A stretch of DNA of 64,000 bases from Roseateles sp. YR242 (lineage in GTDB: Bacteria > Pseudomonadota > Gammaproteobacteria > Burkholderiales > Burkholderiaceae_C), in contig NZ_FOAV01000003.1 of NCBI RefSeq assembly GCF_900109745.1, positions 434,001 to 498,000 of the forward strand, given 5' to 3'. Below the pieces are notes generated by a model that was not told the DNA's origin, ran no database searches, and saw only the letters and a program-made list of their open reading frames with translations. Of this stretch, positions 1 to 8,674 are shown in pieces (position 1 is the first letter of the stretch; each line of letters opens with the position of its first letter). The translations under genes were made by a program, and so were the position numbers.

Positions 1-599
1 TCGATCTCGTTGAGGCACTGGTAGTTCAGCAGCGCGTGGAACGGAGCCCAGATTTCGTCCAGATGGTCGTAGTCAATGCTCAGGTCACGCTCGCCCAGGT
101 CCTGGTTGGCATGCAGGATCAGTTCAAAGCCATGGCCGTGCATGCGGCCGCACTTGTGACCCAACGGGACGTTGGGGAGCTGGTGGGCGGCCTGGAAGCG
201 GTATCGGCGCCAGACATGGGCGCGGCCTTCAGCATCCAGGTCGACGCCGGAATGGGTGGTGCTCTGGATGCCGACCTGGCTGATCCCCGGCACACCAAAC
301 TCATGCGCGAGACGGTGGCGGATCCAGCGGGCGATGTTTTCGTCCGTGGGTTGGGCGATCTGGTCGTTCAGGAGCGCGTGGTCCAGAGGCGCAACGCAGC
401 GTTCAAGCGCTTCACGCAAGGCATGAACTTCACCGCCCGGGAAGGGGGCCCATCCCGCAGGGAGCTGAGCCCGGACCGTGGCCAGGTAGCTGTGACCATG
501 CAAGCGGTGGCTGCGGTGGCTCTTGGGCAGCGCATCGATGTGGCAGGCAGACTCAAAAGCCGCTGAAGCCGTGAACAGGGAAGAAGGAAAAGCAGACAT
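1..599 (-). CDS. 6-pyruvoyl-tetrahydropterin synthase/QueD-like protein with two tandem domains (3' end outside window)
   Basis: Partial gene read leftward, cut by the window edge after 199 codons. Two QueD/PTPS-like units are visible: an N-terminal one with FESACHIDALP and HRLHGHSY near residues 15-35, and a second with YRFQAAHQLP and RMHGHGFEL near residues 130-155. Each carries the paired-histidine pattern (AxH and HGH) that binds zinc in this family. Normal QueD is about 120-140 residues with one domain, so this is a duplicated or fused form. Family members act in queuosine precursor or pterin metabolism; which reaction applies here is not visible. The ATG at 597-599 is chosen because the family start follows directly; no strong ribosome site is seen upstream. 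Confidence 0.8.
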   Translation of the reverse strand, partial: MSAFPSSLFTASAAFESACHIDALPKSHRSHRLHGHSYLATVRAQLPAGWAPFPGGEVHALREALERCVAPLDHALLNDQIAQPTDENIARWIRHRLAHEFGVPGISQVGIQSTTHSGVDLDAEGRAHVWRRYRFQAAHQLPNVPLGHKCGRMHGHGFELILHANQDLGERDLSIDYDHLDEIWAPFHALLNYQCLNEI

Positions 600-879
600 T
601 CCGAGAGTGTGACACGCCCGGTTTTTCTTACTCTCTTGTCTTGTATATCTCCTTAGTCGTATTGGTAGGTGTTGGCGAAAAATGTGGATAAGCCACAAAA
701 GTTGTTTGTGATCAGCGACTTGGGAGGGCGGTAACCGTGTGGGTGGAGGGGGGCGGACTTCGGGAGGGATGGACAACAACTTTCTGGATCGTGGGGAGGG
801 TGTGGACAAGTGGGGAGTTGTCAGCAAACGGTCCACAGGGTCATGCACTGGCTGGGGCTGGGGCGGCCTCCCTGCGCAC

Positions 880-984
880 GGAGAGCGCCGGTCCGGTACC
901 CTTTTCCTCCATGTCCCTTCTGTCTGGCTTCGCCAGCCATTCATTCCTTGACTTACGGAAAAGGGCACCGAACCGGCGCTCTCC
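880..984. repeat. 28-bp imperfect inverted repeat with an internal hairpin
   Basis: The arms at 880-907 and 957-984 are reverse complements at 26 of 28 positions. The 49-nt spacer contains a smaller perfect hairpin (CTGGC-TTC-GCCAG, 924-936). The transcript of either strand could fold into a long stem. It is not a simple terminator because no T-run follows. Confidence 0.75.
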
Positions 985-1006
985 TGACCGAGGACCATCC
1001 TCAGAC

Positions 1007-1032
1007 GAAAAAAAAGCCCCGTATGCGGGGCT
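1007..1032 (-). terminator. rho-independent terminator of the S1/P1 nuclease gene
   Basis: On the minus strand a 7-bp GC stem (1015-1021 with 1026-1032, 4-nt loop) is followed by a run of eight T. It lies about 25 nt past the stop codon of the nuclease gene. Confidence 0.85.
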
Positions 1033-1056
1033 CTGGTTGACTGGTTGCTGGGCTGG

Positions 1057-2097
1057 TCAGGGCTTGTCGGGCCAGATGTACATCAGCAGCTGCGCCAGGC
1101 GGGCGCCACCCTTGATCAACTCCAGACGGATCTGCTCCGTGCTGCGGGCGTCGTAATCCTTGGGCAGCGTGGCAGCCCAACGCGGGCCGCGAGGCGTCTC
1201 CTGGCGCGGACCGAAGGTCAACCCTTCAAAAGACAGCTGAGCCTGCAGCAACGATTCCGTCGCCCACTCGTCAACCCACAGGTCGGGTGACCCACCCGTC
1301 GGTGTGACCAGACGAGCTTGCGCCGGCATGGCAGCCAGCTGGGCAGCACTCAGCCGGTTAGGCAAACCGTCCCAGTAGCTGTGCAAATTGCCACCCTGGG
1401 TGCCGTCCGGCTTGGTCAAGGTGATGGCGTTGCCGCCCACCGTATGCGTCTGTCCATCCGCACCCTGCTTGTCCGGGTCATAAACCTTGCCGGCAGCATC
1501 CAGATAGAGCGAACCCATGTGCAGCGGCTGATGCATGTCACCCATGGTGTGCGCCACCAAGGCCAAGGCCTCACGCTCGTTCAGATCCATCGGTGGGGTC
1601 GACTTGTCCGCCTTGAGCACCAGGATCGCGGCCTTCAACGCCGGCACCAGGTCATGGTCGCTGGTACCGATCGCGCCCGCCTGATAACGGCCCCGCTGGA
1701 TCGCCACATTCGCATAGTGATACTGCTTGTGGCAGCTCTCCTCGCCCGGCTTCGGTGTGCATTGCTCGTTGTTGCGCTTGACGTAGTCCCGCATGCGGGC
1801 TTCTTCGTCCGGCTTGTTCTCGAAAACAGCACACTCCGGGTAACGGCCGGTGGAGGTGTACTTGAAGTCCTTGTAGACGTCGATGCCCTTCACACAGTCG
1901 TCCCACACCGCCATGTCGCGCAAGGACACATCACCAAGGATGCGCTTGACCTCGGTGGCCGCGCGATGGCCCTGGATGAGCTGGTTGGCAATCTCGCCAA
2001 CCGTGTTGTGGCCAACCGCGCCAAAACCATAAGCCTGGCCGCAACAGGCCGCCAGGAAGCTGAGCGCCGCTGCGCCTCGTGCAAGTGATGTGAACAT
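1057..2097 (-). CDS. S1/P1 family nuclease, secreted
   Basis: A 346-residue protein with an N-terminal signal peptide ending near AYG-FG. The family hydrolyses single-stranded DNA and RNA with a trinuclear zinc site. Visible ligand motifs are FGAVGH at the mature N-terminus, AHTMGDMHQPLH in the middle (the HxxxH pair) and GNLHSYWD further on. Length and order of motifs match bacterial S1/P1 nucleases. It stands alone, with its own terminator downstream. The first residue of the mature protein is Phe where many relatives have Trp. Confidence 0.92.
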   Translation of the reverse strand: MFTSLARGAAALSFLAACCGQAYGFGAVGHNTVGEIANQLIQGHRAATEVKRILGDVSLRDMAVWDDCVKGIDVYKDFKYTSTGRYPECAVFENKPDEEARMRDYVKRNNEQCTPKPGEESCHKQYHYANVAIQRGRYQAGAIGTSDHDLVPALKAAILVLKADKSTPPMDLNEREALALVAHTMGDMHQPLHMGSLYLDAAGKVYDPDKQGADGQTHTVGGNAITLTKPDGTQGGNLHSYWDGLPNRLSAAQLAAMPAQARLVTPTGGSPDLWVDEWATESLLQAQLSFEGLTFGPRQETPRGPRWAATLPKDYDARSTEQIRLELIKGGARLAQLLMYIWPDKP

Positions 2098-2286
2098 GGG
2101 GGAGATGGACTGGTTGCAGATGGCAAACGCTTGCGGCCCCGCTGGGCGGGGCTCGCAGCCAGTCCATTGTGCCCGGCTGCCCGTGACAGTCCGTCAGGGC
2201 GATTCCGGGGATTCGAGCGCTTTACCGCCGCTTTACGGCCAGGCGTGACGAAGATCGCACCACCGAGACGACCGGTCGGCGTTGGT

Positions 2287-4326
2287 TCAGAAGGTCTCCC
2301 AGTCGCCCGAATCGTCTGCCGGCGGTGGCTTGGGCGCAGGCGTAGGTGCGCGAGGTGCCGTGGCTGCGGGTCTGGCCGCTGGTCTGGATGCAGCCGGAAC
2401 GGCCTGGGCCGAGGCCGCCGTCTTTGGGCCAGCAGGGACAGCCGCCGGCCGGGCTGTGGAAGAAGCTGTGGATGAGCCTGTGGAAGACTTTGTGGATGGG
2501 CTTGTGGACAAGCCCTGGCGAGCTGCCGTCGACGCCGTGCTGGCGGGCGTTCTGGCCGTCGACACCGAAGAAGCGCTCGACGTCGACGGCCTTTGACCCG
2601 TTGAACTGGCCTTGCCGGCGGTGGAACCACCTGACCACAAGGCAGTTCCCGACGCCCTCGATCCTGAGGCAGTGGAAGGCGCACTCGCCGACGACCGGTC
2701 GCCCCCGCTTCCCACATTGAACCTGGAGACCACCTCCATCAAGCGCTGCGCCTGCTCCCGCATGGATTGCGCCGCCGCTGCGGATTCCTCCACCAGCGCC
2801 GCATTCTGCTGCGTCATCTGGTCCAGCTGTGTGACGGCCTGGTTCACAAGCCCGATGCCGTCGCGCTGTTCGGTCGACGCCGCAGAGATCTCACCGATCA
2901 GGTCGCTGACCCGCCGCACACTGCCCACGATGTCCTGCATCACCGCGCCACTCTGGGCCACGAGTTCGGCACCGGTCTCCACCCGCTCCACACTGGCGTT
3001 GATCAGTGCCTTGATTTCCTTGGCGGCCTCCGCGCTGCGTTGCGCCAGCGTGCGAACCTCACCCGCCACCACCGCAAACCCCCTCCCCTGCTCGCCAGCC
3101 CGGGCGGCTTCCACCGCTGCATTCAGTGCCAGGATATTGGTCTGGAAGGCAATGCCATCGATGACGCCGATGATGTCGGCAATCTTGCGGGAGCTGGCGG
3201 TGATCTCGTTCATGTTGTCGGTCACCTGCGTCACCACCGAGCCACCCCGCTCCGCGGCCTCGGCAGCAGAGCTGGCCAGTTGGGTGGCTTGCCGGGCCGT
3301 GTCGGCAGACTGACTCACCGTGGCGGTCAATTCCTCCATCGAGCTGGCGGTCTGCTGCAGGTTGGAAGCGGTCTGTTCCGTGCGAGCGCTGAGGTCGTGA
3401 TTGCCTGTGGCGATCTGGCCGGAAGCCGTCGACACGGAATCAACGCCGTGCCGGACTTCACCCACCAGCCGACGCAACTCACCGGCCATGCGGTCCAGCG
3501 CATTGAGCAACTGCCCGAATTCATCCCGGCTGCTGCTGCGAGAACTGACCGTCAGGTCCCCTTCGGCAATCCGGTTGGTCAGTTGCAAGGCCTGCTGCAA
3601 CGGCGTCTGGATGGATCGAACCAGCCAAGCCGCTCCGCCCAGCAACACCGCCACGATGAGGGCAGTGACCACCCAGGCGATGGTGGTCGTGGCGCCCCGT
3701 CGCTCATTCACGGAGAGCTGCTCCTTCAGCTTTTGCTGGTCCTGCAAGGTGACGAATTCGTCCAGCGCCGCCAGATAGGCCGTCACCGCCGGATTGAAGC
3801 GATTCTTCACCTCGTCACGCGCCCCTTCGCCATTGCCGGCTGTCTTCAGTTCAGTGGCCTTGGCCGAGGAGGCCGTCACCGCCTTGCGGCGCTCACCAAT
3901 CTGGCTGATCAAGGCCTTGTCCTGATCGGTCAGGTCCATGGCCTCGATGGCCTTCTGCACCTTGGTGATCTCCTGCACGGCCGCCGCCACTTCGGCCTTG
4001 AAGGTCTCATTGACCACCGGGTCGCTGCTGATGGTGGACGCCTGCACCCGCAGCACGGCACCCGCCGTCAGTGACGCCCAGCGCTGGGCCGCGTCCTGCT
4101 TGGCGTCCAGCACCTCGATGAGGTGGGCCGCCTCGCGCTGCATGCTGGTGTTGCGCCAGGCCGAAAAGCCCATCAGCAACACCAGCGCCACGACCACCAC
4201 ACCCACAAAGGTCCACAAGCGGGCGGCCACGCTGAGGCCCCCTCCGGAGCCGCCCAACCCGGCGCTGCCGGGCACAGGCACATAGGCCGAGGGGCTCGCC
4301 CCCACCACCAAGGCAGATTCGCTCAT
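2287..4326 (-). CDS. methyl-accepting chemotaxis protein with C-terminal DWETF pentapeptide
   Basis: A 679-residue inner-membrane chemoreceptor. The order is: a short cytoplasmic N-terminus, TM1 (about residues 33-55), a periplasmic four-helix-type sensor of about 150 residues, TM2 (near [15 protein letters not shown]), HAMP, and the signalling domain with the conserved hairpin [21 protein letters not shown] disordered Ser/Thr/Ala/Pro-rich tail of about 130 residues follows and ends in DWETF, which resembles the NWETF tether for CheR/CheB. The ATG at 4326 is preferred over an in-frame ATG 48 bases upstream because GGAGA lies 8-12 bases before it. The ligand is unknown. No che genes are adjacent, so it must feed a distant chemotaxis cluster. 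Confidence 0.95.
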   Translation of the reverse strand: MSESALVVGASPSAYVPVPGSAGLGGSGGGLSVAARLWTFVGVVVVALVLLMGFSAWRNTSMQREAAHLIEVLDAKQDAAQRWASLTAGAVLRVQASTISSDPVVNETFKAEVAAAVQEITKVQKAIEAMDLTDQDKALISQIGERRKAVTASSAKATELKTAGNGEGARDEVKNRFNPAVTAYLAALDEFVTLQDQQKLKEQLSVNERRGATTTIAWVVTALIVAVLLGGAAWLVRSIQTPLQQALQLTNRIAEGDLTVSSRSSSRDEFGQLLNALDRMAGELRRLVGEVRHGVDSVSTASGQIATGNHDLSARTEQTASNLQQTASSMEELTATVSQSADTARQATQLASSAAEAAERGGSVVTQVTDNMNEITASSRKIADIIGVIDGIAFQTNILALNAAVEAARAGEQGRGFAVVAGEVRTLAQRSAEAAKEIKALINASVERVETGAELVAQSGAVMQDIVGSVRRVSDLIGEISAASTEQRDGIGLVNQAVTQLDQMTQQNAALVEESAAAAQSMREQAQRLMEVVSRFNVGSGGDRSSASAPSTASGSRASGTALWSGGSTAGKASSTGQRPSTSSASSVSTARTPASTASTAARQGLSTSPSTKSSTGSSTASSTARPAAVPAGPKTAASAQAVPAASRPAARPAATAPRAPTPAPKPPPADDSGDWETF

Positions 4327-4536
4327 GGCTTTGTCTCCGTACGCGTGGTTGTGGACAAAAACATAACGTCGCACGGCAGCGCAGGCACCAAGGAAAACGC
4401 TTAGCCCTGCCCCTTGTTCCTGTGCTTGTGGGGCGCCGCCCGCTTATGCACTCAGCGCATGACTTTGCACGCAAGCCTTCGTTCGGCGATGGAGGGCAGC
4501 TGCATAAGCTGGGGCCATCTTTCACGGAGCCCTCCC

Positions 4537-4755
4537 ATGAGCATCAGCGCGATCAACGTACGCAATCAATTCCGCGGCACCATCAAGGAGATCATCGAAG
4601 GTCCGGTGGTGTCGGAGGTCGACGTGCAAACCGCTGGCGGCCTGGTGGTCACCTCGGTCATCACCACCCGCTCGGTCAAGGAACTGAACCTGACCGTGGG
4701 CCGGGAAGTGATGGCCCTGGTGAAGTCCACCGAGGTGTCGCTGGCAACTCTCTGA
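4537..4755 (+). CDS. molbindin-type TOBE/Mop domain protein
   Basis: A 72-residue single Mop (TOBE) domain: MSISAINVRNQFRGTI at the start, then the EVDVQTAGG and SVITTRSV strands and a KSTEVSLA end. Proteins of this size form hexamers that bind molybdate or tungstate and serve as cytoplasmic storage or sensors. The ATG at 4537 follows a GGAG and matches family starts; an in-frame ATG at 4414 would add an unrelated leader. The RBBP9-like hydrolase begins 11 nt after the stop, so the two are probably cotranscribed. No molybdate transporter is adjacent. Confidence 0.9.
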   Translation: MSISAINVRNQFRGTIKEIIEGPVVSEVDVQTAGGLVVTSVITTRSVKELNLTVGREVMALVKSTEVSLATL

Positions 4756-4766
4756 GGAGACCCGCC

Positions 4767-5435
4767 ATGGCCGCTGTACAGACCCCGCCCATCCCGACCT
4801 CCGCAGGCCACCCCGCCGGCCCCGCCGTGGGGGCCCTGTCCGGCAAACCGCCAGGCGGTGCGCCGCGCCTGCTGATCATCCCCGGGTTGTACGACAGCGG
4901 CCCGGCCCACTGGCAGAGCTGGCTGGAACAGCAATACCGGGATGCCCACCGGGTCCGGCAGCGGGACTTCAGCCATCCCGACCTGGATCGCTGGTCCGAG
5001 CGCATCCAGGGCCGCCTGGAGAACGCGGGCGAAGGCGAATGGATCGCGGTGGCCCACAGCTTCGGGTGCCTGGCGCTGGCGCACTACCTGCGCCAGCATC
5101 CGGACGCCCCCATCCGCGAGGCCTTGCTCGTGGCCCCGGCGGAACCGGACAAGTTCGGCCTGGCCGAACGACTGCCGCACCAGCGGCTGGGACGGCCCAC
5201 CAGCCTGATCGCCAGCCAGAACGACCCCTGGATGAGCGCGGCCAGTGCACTGCGCTGGGCCACTCGCTGGGGCAGCAGCTACAGCAACCTGGGCCTGGTC
5301 GGTCACATCAACGCCGAGTCAGGTTTCGGCCCCTTCCCGCTGGCCAAACGCTGGGTGGAAGCAGCCCGGGGCCGAGCCGCACGGGATCGCCGGCCCGAAC
5401 GGGCCAGCATCCTGGAGTGGTCGTTCTCGATCTGA
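4767..5435 (+). CDS. RBBP9/YdeN family alpha/beta hydrolase
   Basis: A 222-residue serine hydrolase. Hallmarks of the RBBP9/YdeN family are the LIIPGLYDSGPAHW opening strand, the nucleophile in AHSFGC (Ser98), an acid in SQNDPW and the very typical GHINAESGFG histidine segment. The natural substrate of this family is mostly unknown. The ATG at 4767 has a GAGGAGA ribosome site 6 bases upstream, overlapping the end of the molbindin gene region. The Pro/Ala-rich first 30 residues are probably disordered. Confidence 0.9.
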   Translation: MAAVQTPPIPTSAGHPAGPAVGALSGKPPGGAPRLLIIPGLYDSGPAHWQSWLEQQYRDAHRVRQRDFSHPDLDRWSERIQGRLENAGEGEWIAVAHSFGCLALAHYLRQHPDAPIREALLVAPAEPDKFGLAERLPHQRLGRPTSLIASQNDPWMSAASALRWATRWGSSYSNLGLVGHINAESGFGPFPLAKRWVEAARGRAARDRRPERASILEWSFSI

Positions 5436-5519
5436 CGAGCGCCGCCATCCGCCGCCCCCATCCATTTCTGCACCACCGCAGCGGCCACCCGCTTCACCTC
5501 ACCATCACGGAGACATCTC

Positions 5520-6170
5520 ATGGCGACCTTGCGCCTGGGCGATACCGCCCCTGACTTCGAACAAGCGTCCACGGAAGGGACCATTCGCTTTCACGACTGG
5601 CTGGGCGACCACTGGGGCGTGCTGTTCTCGCACCCAGCCGACTTCACCCCGGTCTGCACCACGGAGCTGGGCACCACCGCCAAGCTCAAGGACGATTTCG
5701 CGCGCCGCAATACCAAGGTCATCGCCTTGTCCGTCGACCCGGTGGAGTCGCATCAGCGCTGGATCTCGGACATCAACGACACGCAGAACACCGAGGTCAA
5801 CTTCCCCATCATCGCGGACGCGGACCGCAAGGTCTCCGAGCTCTACGACCTCATCCATCCGCAAGCCAGCACCACCGCCACCGTGCGCTCGGTGTTCGTG
5901 ATCGACCCGAACAAGAAGATCCGCCTGACCATCACCTACCCGGCCTCCACAGGGCGCAACTTCGACGAGATCCTCCGGGTCATCGACTCCCTGCAATTGA
6001 CCGACCACCGCAGCGTCGCCACGCCGGCGAACTGGAAGGACGGCGATGACGTCGTCATCGTGCCTTCGCTGCAGGACCCGGAGGTGCTGAAGCAGAAGTT
6101 CCCGCAGGGCTGGGAGGCGGTGCGGCCCTATCTGCGCTACACCTCGCTGCCTCGCCGCACAGGGGAATGA
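5520..6170 (+). CDS. 1-Cys peroxiredoxin (Prx6 type)
   Basis: A 216-residue cytoplasmic peroxidase that reduces hydrogen peroxide and alkyl hydroperoxides. The peroxidatic cysteine is Cys46 in PADFTPVCTTELG. The C-terminal half, with VRSVFVIDPNKKIR and a dimerisation extension ending YLRYT, is typical of the Prx6 subfamily. No resolving CXXC-type cysteine is seen, which fits the 1-Cys mechanism. The ATG follows GGAGACATCTC. The gene stands downstream of the hydrolase with an 84-nt gap and is followed by a hairpin. Confidence 0.95.
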   Translation: MATLRLGDTAPDFEQASTEGTIRFHDWLGDHWGVLFSHPADFTPVCTTELGTTAKLKDDFARRNTKVIALSVDPVESHQRWISDINDTQNTEVNFPIIADADRKVSELYDLIHPQASTTATVRSVFVIDPNKKIRLTITYPASTGRNFDEILRVIDSLQLTDHRSVATPANWKDGDDVVIVPSLQDPEVLKQKFPQGWEAVRPYLRYTSLPRRTGE

Positions 6171-6257
6171 GCCAGCCGATGCGGCAGACCACGGTTGTGG
6201 CAATACGCTGCCCGTCTTCAAGCAGCGATTGAAAGAGGTTCAAACCTTAGAGGGTTC

Positions 6258-6305
6258 ATTGAAAAACGGAACCGCCGCAGACTGCGACGGTTCTCACTTT
6301 TCAAT
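6258..6305 (+). terminator. candidate hairpin terminator after the peroxiredoxin gene
   Basis: A nested inverted repeat: inner stem 6269-6278 with 6284-6293 (one mismatch) and outer arms ATTGAAAA/TTTTCAAT at 6258-6265 and 6298-6305. A T-rich stretch lies in the outer arm, so it could end transcription on either strand. It sits only 11 nt before the next start codon and may instead act in that leader. Confidence 0.5.
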
Positions 6306-6316
6306 GCAGACCGTCC

Positions 6317-7513
6317 ATGCAGAACTTCTCTTGTTCGACGCCGGCCGTTGCCGGTGCTGCCCGCCCCACCTTCCCACGAGTCCATGCCGCTGGCACCCCC
6401 CTCACGCGAAGCCTGGCACGGGTGTTGCGCGTGGCGGCGCTCGGGGCAGCGGTGGCGCTGTCCTGCGCGCACGCCCAATCAACCGCTCCGTCGATGGTGA
6501 AATCCACCGCCCACAAGCTGGGAGACCTGGAAGTCGTCGCTGAACTCCCGTTCCGCCCGGGCAACGTGGCACCCGCCGCGGGCGGCCGCCTCTTTGCCAC
6601 CGTGCACCCGCTGGGCGGGCCGGCAGCGGCCCAACTCATCGAGATCACCGGCCCGCAGCGTTATCGCGCCTGGCCCAGCACCGATCTGCAGCGCGGCACT
6701 GGCCAGTCGAGCGACGACCGCATCGATTCGCCCCTGGGCATCCAGGCGGACCATCGTGGCCGCCTGTGGGTCATCGACATGGGCCTCCAATTGGGCAAGA
6801 CCCGCCTCTGGGGCTTCGACATCAGCAGTGGCCGTGTGCTGCACCGTATCGAGTTGCCGGCGGAGATCGCGCCCAAGGGCAGCTTCGTACAGGACCTGGC
6901 CGTGGATGAGGTGGACGGCTGGGTCTACCTGGCGGATATCGCCAACCCCGGTCTGATTGCGGTGAACATCGCCTCCGGTGAGGCCCGGCGTTTCAGCGGC
7001 CACGCGTCGCTGCAGGCAGATCCTGAAGCACGCATGGTCATCGGGGGCAAGGCCATCCAGTTCCAGGGGGCGCCCGCCAAGGTGGGGGTCAATCCGATCA
7101 CTTTGTCCGCCGATCGCAAGACGGTGTTCTTTGGAGCCATGAATGGCCTTCGTTGGTATGCAGTCCCTGCAAATTTGCTGCGTTCCGGCGTCAGCGACAC
7201 CCAGACTGCTGCGGCCATTCGCAGCGTCGGGGAAAAACCGGTGTCGGACGGTGCCGCGACTACGCCAGACGGCCGCCACTTCTTCACCAACCTGAATGCC
7301 TCCGGCATTGATGTGCTGGGCCCGCAGGGGCGGCCGCAACCCTTCGTGCGCGACGCCAGACTCGATTGGCCCGACAGCCTGCACTACTTCGATGGCGAAT
7401 GGTTGTATGTGTCGGTGAACCAGCTCTACAAGACACCGGCCTTCACCGGGGGCGAGGACGAGGGCCGTCCGCCCTATCGCGTCATGCGCACCTGGATCGG
7501 CGCAATGAAGTAA
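6317..7513 (+). CDS. major royal jelly/Yellow-like secreted protein
   Basis: A 398-residue protein of the MRJP/Yellow family (six-bladed beta-propeller). Visible family segments are GRLFATVHPLGGP, DSPLGIQADHRGRLWVIDMG, VQDLAVDEVDGWVYLADIANPGLI and DGRHFFTNL. A hydrophobic stretch ending SCAHAQ near residue 53 looks like a signal peptide core, but the ATG at 6317 places about 30 extra residues before it. A GTG at 6421 or the adjacent TTG would give a normal signal peptide, so the start is uncertain. Insect relatives act on dopachrome or bind amines; bacterial members are unassigned. Confidence 0.85.
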   Translation: MQNFSCSTPAVAGAARPTFPRVHAAGTPLTRSLARVLRVAALGAAVALSCAHAQSTAPSMVKSTAHKLGDLEVVAELPFRPGNVAPAAGGRLFATVHPLGGPAAAQLIEITGPQRYRAWPSTDLQRGTGQSSDDRIDSPLGIQADHRGRLWVIDMGLQLGKTRLWGFDISSGRVLHRIELPAEIAPKGSFVQDLAVDEVDGWVYLADIANPGLIAVNIASGEARRFSGHASLQADPEARMVIGGKAIQFQGAPAKVGVNPITLSADRKTVFFGAMNGLRWYAVPANLLRSGVSDTQTAAAIRSVGEKPVSDGAATTPDGRHFFTNLNASGIDVLGPQGRPQPFVRDARLDWPDSLHYFDGEWLYVSVNQLYKTPAFTGGEDEGRPPYRVMRTWIGAMK

Positions 7514-7612
7514 CGCCACGGGGATGGTGGCGCGGGGTGGCCCGTCTTCTCTTCCCCGCCTGTTGGGGCTATGGTGATGGCAGCTCAAGCTTCACCAGAC
7601 ATCGGAGACAGC

Positions 7613-8059
7613 ATGTCGCACACCATCCACCTGCACCGTGTCATCAAGGCACCCCCGGAGCGCCTCTTCCGTGCCTTCACCGACCCAAGGGCCATGAACA
7701 AATGGCTGCCCCCGCACGGCTTTCTCGGCGAAGTGCATGAGATGGACGCCAAGGTGGGCGGCCGTTGGCGCATGTCCTTCACCAACTTCGCCGGTGAGGC
7801 GGTGCACAGCTTTGGCGGCGAATACCTGGAGGTGAAGCCGGGCGTACGCTTGCGCTACACCAGTGCGTTCGACGATGTGAATCTGCCGGGCCAGATGATC
7901 ACCACGGTGGTGTTCAAGGCGGTTTTCTGCGGGACCGATCTCGACATCACGCAGGAAGGCATTCCGGAACTGATTCCTCCCGAGGCCTGTTATTTGGGCT
8001 GGCAGGAGTCGCTGCAGTTGCTGACGCTCCTGGCGGAACCTGATATTCCAAACGGCTGA
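7613..8059 (+). CDS. SRPBCC (AHSA1-like) family protein
   Basis: A 148-residue START-like fold protein of the AHSA1 group: HLHRVIKAPPERLFRAFTDPRAMNKWLPPHGF at the N-terminus and the C-terminal helix LGWQESLQLLTLLAEP. Members bind hydrophobic ligands or partner proteins; no reaction can be inferred. The ATG at 7613 has GGAG 8 bases upstream, while an in-frame ATG at 7571 lacks one. It is monocistronic as far as can be seen. Confidence 0.88.
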   Translation: MSHTIHLHRVIKAPPERLFRAFTDPRAMNKWLPPHGFLGEVHEMDAKVGGRWRMSFTNFAGEAVHSFGGEYLEVKPGVRLRYTSAFDDVNLPGQMITTVVFKAVFCGTDLDITQEGIPELIPPEACYLGWQESLQLLTLLAEPDIPNG

Positions 8060-8337
8060 CCGGGACGCAGAGGTCGTCAGCAGCTGTCAGGGTCTGCGCG
8101 TTTTTGCGACACCAATGGGTGGGTCGGGAGATTCCCCATGTCTGGATCGCACGCTTTTTTTGGCCTTCGTTTTTTCTCCTCGACGCGATTTTTGGGTGTC
8201 GACGTTTTTGCACCTCATTTTTTCGCCGAGGCGGGGGGCTGCGGCGCAGGGCCCGACGGCCCGTTCCCAGGTGTCGACGTTTTTTCGAGCCCATTTCAGG
8301 TCATTCGGGGCGCCAGGCGTCCCTCCGGCACCTCTTG

Positions 8338-8387
8338 GGCATTTCTGGGCGTTTCAGGGCATTTCAGGGCTGTTCTGGGCACTTCAA
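8338..8387. repeat. five 10-bp tandem repeats, GGGCATTTCW-like
   Basis: Five consecutive units of exactly 10 bases, GGGCATTTCT, GGGCGTTTCA, GGGCATTTCA, GGGCTGTTCT and GGGCACTTCA. The period is close to one DNA helical turn. They lie about 290 bp before the DsbD-type gene. Confidence 0.85.
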
Positions 8388-8514
8388 AGGCGAGCCGCGC
8401 CGCCTTTGGGTAGTTTCGCCATGTTGAACTCTCACGCCCCCTGGCCGACACCCCTTGTTTTCAAGCCTTCAAGGAATGACGCAAGGTTGAAATGACGCCG
8501 ACGTGAAAACCCGG

Positions 8515-8537
8515 AACGCCGTGATTCCAACGGCGTT
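8515..8537. repeat. 8-bp inverted repeat AACGCCGT-N7-ACGGCGTT
   Basis: Perfect arms at 8515-8522 and 8530-8537 with a 7-nt spacer, about 140 bp before the DsbD-type start codon. It could be an operator or a weak terminator; no T-run follows. Confidence 0.5.
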
Positions 8538-8674
8538 GTTTCCCGAATGGAAGGAAGTAAGGAAACAAGGAGATCGCTGGTCGACACACGTATCGGTGAG
8601 TTCAACTTTTCCCGGTGATAAAGCCAATCTCCCCGAGCTTGTGAGAGGGCGAGTCAGCCCCTAGCATCACGGTC

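Larger units (their letters stand above)
600..1056. other. non-coding interval with a long inverted repeat
   Basis: No convincing gene lies here; the short reading frames on the plus strand lack family features and ribosome sites. The interval contains several TGTGGA(T/C)AAG-like words near 680-830, a long imperfect inverted repeat at 880-984, and the terminator of the leftward nuclease gene. Confidence 0.6.
8060..8674. other. 615-bp non-coding interval rich in short repeats
   Basis: No supportable gene. It holds T-rich repeated words (GGTGTCGACGTTTTT at about 8199 and 8270, with related T-runs at 8156-8225), five 10-bp tandem units at 8338-8387, and a short inverted repeat at 8515-8537. Reading frames across it on both strands are by-products of these repeats. 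Confidence 0.6.

Noticed and set aside
737-1290. Several overlapping plus-strand frames of 70-139 codons
   Set aside because: No ribosome sites or family features; they cross an inverted repeat and a terminator and run into the opposite-strand nuclease gene.
8338-8387. Short tandem repeats considered as a CRISPR array
   Set aside because: Units are contiguous 10-mers without spacers, and no cas genes are in the window.
8104-8495. Plus-strand frames and a basic, lysine-rich minus-strand frame (7947-8294)
   Set aside because: Their repetitive composition is explained by the T-rich DNA repeats; no ribosome site, and the minus frame overlaps the SRPBCC gene.
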